This document shows, piece after piece, positions 54,285 through 64,000 of a DNA stretch of 64,000 nucleotides. Position numbers and translations under genes: made by a program. The notes beneath the pieces are model-generated. The model worked only from the letters and a program-made list of their open reading frames with translations, ran no database searches and was not told where the DNA came from. This DNA comes from Lingula anatina (taxonomy: Eukaryota; Brachiopoda; Lingulata; Lingulida; Lingulidae). Position 1 is the first letter of the stretch, and every line of letters begins with the position of its first letter. The DNA is taken from contig NW_019774525.1 of NCBI RefSeq assembly GCF_001039355.2, positions 167,481-231,480 of the forward strand, given 5' to 3'.

Positions 54285-56504
54285 GTTTATTGACCCTGTA
54301 ATAGGCACTTTTTTCTTTTTCTAGCTTCTTTATTTAAAGATTAGTGACTCACTCTTGCCTGCATCTAAACCAAGTAGTTATGGATTTTTTTTAATATCAC
54401 TCCTGTTCCTCCTCTTTCTCCTATCTACAGTCTTTCTCTTTCGAATAATCTGCATCTCATTTTTTGCACCTATCCCCTTTTCTTATGAAATTTCACCAAG
54501 CAGTCGACCCTAGCTCAGAACTGTCACCTCACTCTCCTGCCATTTAACCCAAAGAACAACGATAAGCTAGTGCGTGTTTTGCGGCGAAATAAAAAACAAT
54601 TTCTACAAGTCCATACGTGATTGTGCATTCTATTTTCCGGAAGTAGAAGGCCCAGTGCGTGTCTAATAATCGAATCGACTCTTTTTCACACCGTTTAAAT
54701 GTTTTTCGTTTTATCGAATGCCAGCTGAACCGTCAGGAACTGTGTGATTAGGGAGTCTGATAAAACAAACTGGAAGAGCTTTGTTCCTTGTACCGAGAAA
54801 AGGTATATTCTACACGGGCGACTTTAACAACGAGGTATCCTGGTATTGAGCGTAAATATATATATTAATGTTACTAGACAGACTGGGAGCTTATTCACCT
54901 GTGAAGAGAAAAGGGTAAAAACTGAAGAGCGTACTTACAGAGGTGAGTTATACGGAGAGACGCGCTCATTTAGCGTTGTTAAATTATTAGGAATCCCCAA
55001 TAGAAACGCTCAGAAAAAGTAAATTGATTTGTTATCATGTTAATGAGACAATAATTGTAGAGGGAAAAGAAACTGATTGAAAAAAATGATTAAATTGAGC
55101 TGAAAAAAATTACAACGCGCTCGGATATGTACTTTAAAGGGAAAAGCTTACACATCCATGAATTAAATTTTTAGGGACGCCGTTTTATGGTCATGATCAA
55201 GTAAGTAAAAACATCTTGTGATGGTGATATTTTTGCATAATAACTATCTTAACTTGGAAAATGCGGAAGTTCTAACACGGTTTTTTAATTAAACATATAT
55301 TTTCACATTATGTCTTCCGCCGATACCTTTAAACATCCTCAGGGTATGGACATTCTATGGTCGAAAAATGATTCGAATATGTCTTTCAAACCTGATGCCA
55401 AAGTCGCGTTTTTAAAACGCTTGAATGAACATAGTACATATCACCTCCTCCTTCTTGATTTCTTTGCCTCTCTACGTTTCTCCTCTTCTCCTCAACCGCC
55501 ATTTACAAAGCCAAAACAAAAGATTATCTATTTTGATGGCGTAATAGAGACAAAGAGAGTCTCGACACGATGATTGCTGTCAGAGCAACTCCATAACTGT
55601 CATCGTTAATAACCAGCCGCGCAGGAAGCGGTCTCAATGCAGGCAGTGCGACGTCCGCGCCCTCGGGACATTTCCCGCCAAGTATCTCGCGCTCAGGTGA
55701 GATAATTACCCTGTAAGACAATAAGGAACGGAAACTGTCACTTCGGGCGCACGCTCCGGATAACCTGCATCTAGAGTTCACATCTGAATAACTCCAATTA
55801 ACAGAGGAACGGTTCTATGATATCTGTAACTGGTGCCGACAAGAATGGAAAATATAGTGAGCGTTTGATATCAATTTCATATGTGGTAAACTAGTAGCGC
55901 TCTGTAGCATGATTTTCTTTATCATGAAATGGATCATGAAATGGGAATATTAAAAAAAAGCGCGTTTCGATATAGCTTGTGTAAAAGGCATAGCAAAAAT
56001 ACAAGAGTTTGCATTGGACGTTAAGTTGATCATAAAAAAACGATAGAATAAAAATGAGCTATAAAAGAGAGAGAGAGAGAGAGCTGATGCATTTATCATT
56101 TGACGAAGAGGAAATAGTATCCCAAGCCATCACGCTGAGAAACTCCACGGGAAGAAATTGACATCTTCAACGAGGACTGACATGTCAAAGACCTGGTTAA
56201 CTTTTTGACAGTTAAAACATCTCAATTAAAATTCTGTATAATTTTCCCCTAGCCGTAAGAGTTGTTGTGAAATAATATATCTCTGCAAGGTGTTTCCGGA
56301 GCATGGGGTTCCACTCCGCACGCCTATTTAGTGATCCCTCCTTCGTCTTTTGTACAAAAACACTTTTGTACTTTGCCCGGTCTAGCAGAAATTTCATCAC
56401 AGAAAATCTATTGTGCTTTCATCACATTGCCATTGTAACGATTTCATGAAGCAACTGTGATGATAATCAGTTAAAAATAGACACTGGGTTCTGGATGGAC
56501 TCTC

Positions 56505-56765
56505 TTAGGGTTCATTCCAATTGAAACTATCGTTCTACTTAGATCGGTCCAACTCCGAGGGAGCTTTTCGCTGAATGCGATCAGTTTAATAGATTAGCAC
56601 GCCTCCCCTTGTTTCCAACGTACTCCTTTCATCACAGTTTTTCTGTATTCTACTCAACGCCAGGAGGAGGCGTGTTAGCCTGTTAAACTGATTGCATTCA
56701 GCTAGAGTCCCCGCCGAGTTTGATCGATCTACGTAGACCGATAGTTTCAATTGGAATGAGCCTTA
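56505..56765. mobile_element. MITE with TTA flanks and long stem (family C)
   Basis: The element 56508-56762 (255 bp) begins GGGTTCATTCCAATTGAAAC and ends with the complement. The stem continues into GATCAGTTTAA and GCACGCCTCC blocks mirrored near 56668-56700. TTA flanks lie at 56505-56507 and 56763-56765. The ends resemble the GGCTTCATTCACATG family in the AFG2A intron. Confidence 0.8.
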
Positions 56766-57018
56766 AGAGACCATTCCCTGACCTTATCGTACTAACTTTA
56801 GATCGAACTATCTCCAAGGGGATTCTCGCTTAAGAGGCTTAGATGTCTGTCACGGCTACTGAAGCTGATAGTGGGGTAATTAACTATCGTTTAGCAGCTT
56901 TAGTAGCTTTAGTAGCTTTAGACATCTAAGCCACTTAAGCTGAAAGCAATTTCACGAGAAACCCCGTGGAGATGGACCGATCCTGTTAGATCGATCTAGG
57001 GATGGGAACCCAGTCTTA
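56763..57018. mobile_element. MITE abutting the previous one and sharing its TTA (family B-like)
   Basis: The element 56766-57015 (250 bp) has imperfect ends: left AGAGACCATTCCCTGACC, right complement GACTGGGTTCCCATCCCTAG. Internal arms TTAGATGTCT/AGACATCTAA pair, and there are three GCTTTAGTA repeats near 56898-56925. TTA lies at 56763-56765 (shared) and 57016-57018. The ends resemble the 8247-8462 element. Confidence 0.7.
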
Positions 57019-58411
57019 TACACCGCTGATACCCGTCAGCCCTTCAATCTAGGTCGGCTTACATGTGGTACGAAATAAATGCAAAACCACTATTGTTTAA
57101 TCATCGTTTAAACCCTAATACAAAACGCCTTTACCTCATATTCCAAATCGCTGACTAGATGCTGGATAAATGCAATGAAAAAGTAAAACTAATTGCAATA
57201 CATTTTCATGTTTCAAAATCTACAATTAGTTTATTACTTTGGCCAATAATACATGTGCCATGGCCCCAAGTTATTCTGCACGATTATTGAACAAATCACA
57301 CTCGTTTTTAAGAAGAACGTTCGTGACTGAATAAGATAAATATATATCAAATGACTGGAACTTTTATTATTCGGTAAGGGTACTTTTACACCAGAAGCCA
57401 GCTGGATTTTTTAAAAAAGTTTCTCGTTGGATACAGAGTACAGAAGTGCAGAGCAATAGCTAAAGAAATAGTTTTGATATACATGTGAAAAATCTCTTTT
57501 TTTGGCCCTGGTAGAGGGTACAATAAGAGTGACAAGTTTTATATACTGCTATATACTGTACATCTTCAGAATAGTTCATCCGGTGCACTCACTACAGCGA
57601 AGTGAGTCCGTGTCCTTGCTGACACTACACTAGTTGACAAACGATGCCACTGTTTGCTTAATATCTATCAAGTCACAAATAAAAAGAACAAAAGTGAACT
57701 AAAATAACTTGACTTAATTTGACTCTTTTTCGGGTCGGGGTTGTTTGTATTGTTTAATATTTCACCGATGTCTTTAAGCCATAAGATAGGGCAAACACGC
57801 AAACACAATGTAAGAGAAGGAACTTTCTAAAATTTTCTCGGGTTTCGGTCTGCAAGTGGGTGGCTTGTTTTCCGCGCCAGGGTTGAAAGAGTGCGATGGA
57901 TTTTGAAGTTGGTATAAAAATCAATCTGTTTGTCTTCATCTAAACGGTGCATCGCGGTTCTCTTTACGGACACACGCTTTTGTCAATCACATCATATAGT
58001 GTTAAATCAAAATGAGGAAAAAACAATGACAAACAAAATAACTGATTTTTGATTGTATAGCAATTTGAGAGGGAGAGAGGGAGAGAGAGAGACAATTTCG
58101 TTAGAAAAATACTCCATCACTATTTTCTTTCAATTGTGCAGCGAACTGTAAATGACAACTCACTTTTGCTGCGACAAAAGACCTTCATACAAAACTGCTT
58201 AACAATAGGAGATCCACAATTTTGCAGATGTTCTCTTTCTTAATAATTTTCCTGAACAGAATGATATGAAAATGACGGCAAGTGCGACAGCATTATGGTT
58301 TGCAAGAGAAATTGGGCGAGGAAGGACACTAATGATGACAAATGAAAGCAAACTAACCGCAGCTGGGTAGCTTTTTCATAGCTCTCCAGCGGTCATCGTC
58401 CAAGTAGAATG

Positions 58412-58443
<32 letters not shown>

Positions 58444-59509
58444 AACACTTTTACAACAAATTTGCAACATTTTGACGCTATTCACTTGCAAAAAATCGAA
58501 CAGCATTCGACGGATAGCTCACACAGAACTGAATAGGAAAAATTCAAGCAAAAGATCCTATACTTTTTTCAAGAAGCTTTGGGATGAATCATTTAGTCCC
58601 AGTTCAATGTCGATCCTACAATCCAATTCGAAAATATGCTTTAGCAAAACTATCGTAGTAATACAAAATTCTATTAATCAATCAAGTGCAAATGTATAAA
58701 TTTAACTGGGGTGGTTCAGTACTTTATTAAGGGAACAGCTTTCGAGTTATCACATTTTTTCTGAGGCAAGTCGTGTGCCAACCTATGTCCAAAAGGGTCA
58801 GCTTTTTTACTGTTAAAACATCATTTTATTCAAAACGGAAGGCAACAATGTAAAACTGTTCACCTTTAGTACAAAGTGGTGCAAAGCACTCCTGCAGCGA
58901 GGTTTTAGCTTTTGAGACTTAAATGTCGTTTTCAGTAACATATGAAATGATTAGTTAATTTTGTTTATCAACAGTTGTGGTTGTCGTTCGGCTGGCTGTC
59001 AACTGAAAATTTTCTTTTCCACGCTCTTGTTTCATAGGTGTCAAAGCTGAAATCAAACTCGTGTCAACTGCGACACCGTGGAAAAGTCGACGAAAATCAG
59101 CTTGAAGCTGCGACCGGAGTCTCTAATTGCCTTGCCTTTCTGTCACTGAACCCCCAAATTAGGTCCTCGAAAAGTGACAACTTCCGCCCGCTATAAATCA
59201 TATTGTACTCTCTCTCACTGCCAGTAAATATTCAACCTGATACAGCGATAGTGGACTCAGAACAACAGGGATACGGATGGTAAAAATAGATAGAATAACA
59301 TTCCCTCAACCTTGGCCCCGTAACGTTTTTGTACCAAACCCCATCAAATTCATATATATATATAGTCATGCTCTTATGTCTTTTAAGGTTACCTTTCGTG
59401 CAGATCCCCAAAGGTTTTTTTAATAAATTTAACTTAAAGGTAATTCAAATGTCTATTTGCGATAGTCGAAGAAAAATATTGGATGTGGGGGGGGGGGGGG
59501 GGGGGACCC
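57019..59509. other. Intergenic DNA
   Basis: AT-rich, with a poly-A run (about 58412-58442) and a GA run near 58075. A CTATAAAT at 59191-59198 has an initiator-like TCACTG 25 bp downstream, but nothing recognisable follows it. No gene seen. Confidence 0.55.
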
Positions 59510-59563
59510 NNNNNNNNNNNNNNNNNNNNNNNNNNNNNNNNNNNNNNNNNNNNNNNNNNNNNN
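59510..59563. other. Assembly gap (54 N) after a poly-G run
   Basis: A run of N preceded by about 20 G at 59486-59505. Confidence 0.9.
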
Positions 59564-60158
59564 GGGAACGCTCATGTCACTGTCATTCCTCCATTGAAAT
59601 CACTGAATTATCCTCATTCTATCAATAAATGAGCAAAAAAATCCTAAAGTTACATGTGATATGATTGATAAATCACCATCGTTTTTAAGAACCATTAATA
59701 TACTTCACAACATCACCCATTTTTTATGTGACGATTTGAAAAACCAGTGTATAGATTAGGCTTAAAGAACTACTGTATTGATTTTTGTCAACTTGCTCAG
59801 TTATGTACACTCCACAACAAGTGAGGGTAGACGAATCGACCTAAAAATGCGCCCAATATTGACCCTACGATCGAAAGTTAATGGAACTATTTAATATATA
59901 AAGAAAACACATTCCCGCAGTCCAAAGCCACATTGTAACAAAGCATAATAGGTGGCAGTTTTCACCGGGGGAAACGATTACGGTGGTTATATTAACTGTA
60001 CGTATGGCACTACGACAGGCACGTGAAAATGTGACAAGAAAACCATCGTCCACACGCGTGGCAAAGACGTACACGTACAACGTACAGAGCATTGGGCAAA
60101 TTTGTACTGAGAGATAGAAAGAGAGAGAGAGATTTGACTGAGCATTGGGCAAATTTGT

Positions 60159-60193
<35 letters not shown>

Positions 60194-63100
60194 ACTAAAT
60201 AAATTGCTTTTGACAAAAGACATTTAAGAATTTTTTCACAACGTTTGTGTGTAAGATGTGTTATGTTCAGAATCACGCGTATCCGCACGTGCATAATAAA
60301 TATCAGTGGACAGTGATTTCAAATTAGTTCGTAAACCATCTAATCAGTGCTTAAAAAACGTATCACACTTACAACTAATGTCATGCTATTTAGTTTTGCG
60401 TATACCTGGACATGCACGTGCACACCCCTCGTCCGTGTTTGCGCCAAACAAACAACAACGCAACGCAGGTAAATTTACCTGTCAGCCAAACTCGCTATAC
60501 GAGCACTTATGACGTCACACTAAATACCAAGCTTTTTGTATTCAGCTTTACCTCCGCTTCAGTCAATATTATGAGCATTTTTTCATCCAGTTTTTTGGGC
60601 ACTATGTACTTTTGGTGAAAGGATCTTAATAAGGTCGTTTTGTTCTTTATCAAAAAAATCTAATTCCCCCACTTGACCCTTCTTCTGAGCGTGGGAGGGC
60701 ATTCCTGGCGTAGACCAAAGAGGGCCTATATTAAGAGCAGTGTAGTGTTGACGTATTAAAAAAAACACTTTCCGTCAGCCGTGTCCTGTGAATAGTACGG
60801 TCGAGGACTGCAGTCAACGGGAGACTCACTTTTACTTGCAGATAAGGCAGCGAGGTCGGCTGCATTCATTGAGTCGGTACCGCCACAGAATACTTATTAG
60901 ATACCGGGTCTAGAAAGAAGTTCGACGCTGCACAGACAGAAGAACGTTTTAATGCGAGCTTCATTCAATATTCGGGTTAGTCTCCACGCTGCAAAAAAGA
61001 ATCCTGGTAAAAGGATGTCTCTGTTGAGTTGTAATAGAAATTAGACGCCGAAACTTTACTTTGCTAAAAGTACTTTATTCACAACGGACATAATAAGGCA
61101 AGGATTCGTTTACAAGACCCCCAAGGCCTGGCCATAGTTGTTCTACATACAATGCTGGACCCCGAGTGTCGAGCGAACAGGAGAGTCAACGTGCAAGTAG
61201 GTGAGCATTGTACGATGGTAGATGTGTTAAATATGGTTGATTGTATAAGATCACGAATAGCAACAGATTCTTGACAGCATGTGTCAGTGCTGGTGGTTGG
61301 TTTAGAGAGAGATGCGGTGTACGGGAGGGGGGGGGGGCTGTTTCCCTGTTTTTCTAAATCTGGGACCATGTGACTTGTCAGCCCAGAATACCGGTCTCAC
61401 CGATCACCTACCCCATCTACTTCGTCCAGACTGAGAATGAACATCTTCCTATATCATAGCTCACTTCCAAGTACTAAAACGTTTCCAGTATCTGTGGGGC
61501 AGATGATAATGTGTATAGATTATAGCCATTCCAACACCGGGGTAAAAACGTGGATGCGCCATTGGACTGATGTTTATCTGGTCTATCACCGGAAGAAAAG
61601 TCGCTATCATATTTCTATGAATGAATTATTCTTTTTTGGGCCGGTAAACAGACAGGTAAGGCATTCCTTTCACTTCTGGTGGTTTGACAAAACTATTCCC
61701 GACTAGATACGAAAATTGTAAGTGTTTGTGTTCGTGTGTGAACATTTAAGCTTGTGCGTGTGTTTCTGCGTGTAGCCTACATGTGCCTGCGCATAATCGT
61801 GCATGTGTGTGTATGCATACAGGCGTGGTCGCGCAAACACAAGGGTGCGTGTGCTGCCACATGCATGCCCAACCAAAAACAGGGTCAACTGACCTACACT
61901 GTCCGAAATATTGATATTTCTTTTTCAATAATTTTACCCTGTGGGGCTTCCATCTTACTTTGCTGTTAAACCTTTAACGACGTCTTGGTATCACTTATCA
62001 GCCCAATCACTCAAGGATTTACCGCAAAATCTTAGTTAATCCGAAAATACCACAAACATGTGATACAAGATATTCAGTTAATATGAGTTAATACAAACGC
62101 TAAGTCCCTCGGTAGTGTCCTCTTGAACGTGACAGAATGAAATAGATGTATTATTAAACCCCAATATATTTTCATTCCTGAACTGAACAAAGTAAAATTT
62201 GCATATTTTCAAGAGTGAAGATAAAAAAGAAAGTTTCTATGGAGATATTATAGTTTAATTCATTTTTTACTGGTGTAATTTTCAAAATTTTGACCATTGA
62301 AGCAATATGTTTTTCTACAAAAAGACATACGGAAAACTAATATAAATTCAGTATGTCTAAACCTTTTTGCTGATAGTCTTGCGAGAAGGAACTCTTTTTT
62401 TCATGCAATGTACATCCCGTTGTCTCTGTTAATGATAAGCGTCCTTTGCGACAGGAGGACCTTATGCATTTTACCACCGGTGACAAATGTAGTTAACACA
62501 CTTATGATAAATTACACGTATTAATTTACCATTCGTCTTGTCGTTAACAAGAGAGGTGAGTGACAAAAAAAGAACAGAAGGAAATGGGATAGTTCCGCTG
62601 TACGTTTTGAGTCGTTTGGGAATTCGCGTCACGGCTTGTGCAAACTGAACTAGTAGAACGTGACTTGTAACAAGTAACTTGAGCTTTAGCATATACCACA
62701 AAAAAGGTAAACATCTACTATATCTACTAGGCAGTATTCATCATGCACGATATTTTTTAGTTTGAGACGGTCCCTGCTTTCATGTTGTTCATTCATACTT
62801 TTTGCGCAGTAATATTTTTCTGTGCGAAAACAGCATATCGAGCTATATTGAAAAGCATTTTAAAAAACCCACATTTCTCCTTGATTACCATGATTAATTA
62901 CATATCACAAACTAATATGCCTTTGGCAATATTAATAACATAAAATTTCAATTAGAAAAACGTTTTTGTTACTGTGACCCTATCTATTTATTAATGTTAT
63001 TTTGCTTAGACCATTAAACGTCGTTTACCTCGATAGCTACCAAGATGAAGCGTTGTACGCACGCAGCTCGCGAGAGGCTTGCGAAGGAAAGTGTAACAAT

Positions 63101-64000
63101 TTACAAAAACAAAAGATAGATCAAAATGAATATCCGCTTTTATTTCTCCCCCCTGTGCGTATCACATCCTATAGATTTGTGTCATTGTATTCTCTTGAAT
63201 GTTTTCTCTCTTTGCAGCGTGCGAATCATTTTTATTTTTTGTTCTCCATTGACCTTTTTTTATTATTTTTTCTTTTATCTTTGACAATTGGGTTGTGTCG
63301 ACTATTTTGGCGCGACATATTGTCATTGATCCACCCCTGTTGAATCCTCTTAGCACTATTTCATAATTTCACCGGTCTTGTCCCTTTTTTTGACAACTGA
63401 CTTGACATGGCGTAGTTATGAACTTATAATTATTACCTTGGGGAAAAATACATGACATAAAAAGTGAATCATGACGTATGACAGCAAAAACATTTTGTTA
63501 CTGGTGGTGAAGTTAAACTGAAAATAGTGTTAATGGTAGAAGAGACGGGTGGTTGACGAGTTGACGTGCTCTCATGTCCTCTGATGTGGAAGTCCCAACT
63601 GGAATTCTGTCGCAAACTGACCTCTGAATAGTCGAAAAGCTTAAATTAGACTGCACCTGCGTTCGAATGTGACAAAAACTGTCTTTGGTCTTTTTCTCCA
63701 TCCATTTGAGTCTCTCTCGCCACCGGGCGCTCTAAATTCAATACAGTCTTTCAAATTCAGAGGCGAAATTATTGGGGAAAACTATGAGCACCCGCTCTCC
63801 CCGTATAAAGATTTGGGACTTTCAGAAGCGCGTTTAGAAACGTGCGCACACATACACATCTCCAGTTTTCGATAAAAAGAACTTCCTTCTCGAGCAAGTG
63901 TCGGGTGTATACGGGTCGTTGGCACCCTCACCTGTCAAAGGAAGAGTGCCATAAGCGTGTATTTTCTACCTGCCAAAATCCGCTGACCCGCTCAGCCCGC
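59564..64000. other. Intergenic DNA to the right edge
   Basis: No conserved coding exon recognised. It holds a GA-rich tandem duplication near 60088-60195 and a G run near 61326. A TATAAAG at 63804-63810 could belong to a gene beyond the right edge, but without other support. Confidence 0.5.
60088..60195. repeat. Tandem duplication containing (GA)n
   Basis: GAGCATTGGGCAAATTTGTACTGAG, then a GA tract, then ATTTGACT occurs twice in a row. The two GA tracts differ in length. Confidence 0.85.

Larger units (their letters stand above)
53691..56504. other. Intergenic DNA with one candidate promoter
   Basis: No conserved coding exon seen. A CRE/TATA/initiator cluster and a short frame (53992-54284) are listed separately. 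The frame at 55310-55573 has no recognisable features. Confidence 0.55.

Noticed and set aside
58409-58699. Frame starting with poly-Lys
   Set aside because: Translation of a poly-A run; no other features.
59191-59220. TATA promoter near the third gap
   Set aside because: Only a TATA-like and a weak initiator match; no upstream elements and no credible frame downstream.
63804-63834. TATAAAG as promoter of a gene beyond the right edge
   Set aside because: Single motif without initiator support; nothing downstream is visible.

Overview
This window is nuclear genomic DNA from an animal. The genes are split by GT..AG introns of 0.1-9 kb and encode conserved eukaryotic proteins. The non-coding DNA is AT-rich and carries many small inverted-repeat DNA elements. 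Unmerged near-identical copies point to a highly heterozygous, probably marine invertebrate, but I could not identify the species from the sequence. Nothing looks bacterial, viral or organellar. I saw no CRISPR array, operon, reverse transcriptase or transposase reading frame.

Layout. (1) 471-4072, minus strand: the first four coding exons of an RBM26/RBM27-type RNA-binding protein; the rest lies beyond the left edge. (2) 4073-4556: a short head-to-head promoter interval. (3) 4557-11302, plus strand: thirteen coding exons of AFG2A (SPATA5), a two-domain AAA+ ATPase of 60S ribosome maturation. The gene stops dead in its second ATPase domain. (4) 11958-38845, plus strand: EIF5B, the GTPase that joins ribosomal subunits in translation initiation. 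It lacks only its N-terminal start exon(s). Seven of its exons appear twice, at 16908-19669 and 20490-23333. (5) 38846-64000: about 25 kb with no recognisable protein gene. It holds a sequence assembled two to three times (45364-53690), several inverted-repeat elements and one plausible TATA promoter.

Much of the apparent novelty is assembly structure. Single N bases at 11954, 20486 and 50684 look like contig joins, and the runs of N at 25357, 47170 and 59510 are gaps. AFG2A loses its C-terminus and EIF5B its N-terminus on either side of the N at 11954, so their adjacency should not be trusted. The two EIF5B exon sets differ by nine substitutions in 951 coding bases, all synonymous by eye, and both end at the same poly-C tract. 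That is what two alleles laid end to end would look like. The allele comparison is useful: it exposes a 1.19 kb terminal-inverted-repeat transposon, with a second small element nested inside it, present in one copy only. It also exposes a 31-bp perfect hairpin with a 7-bp target duplication present in copies 1 and 2 but absent from copy 3.

The real genes share a theme: RNA-binding factor, ribosome-assembly ATPase and translation-initiation GTPase. All three are housekeeping genes, and only the RBM26/27-AFG2A divergent pair is physically secure here. The most interesting biology is the mobile DNA: chains of roughly 250-bp elements that abut each other and share single TTA target sites (7984-8725 and 56505-57018).
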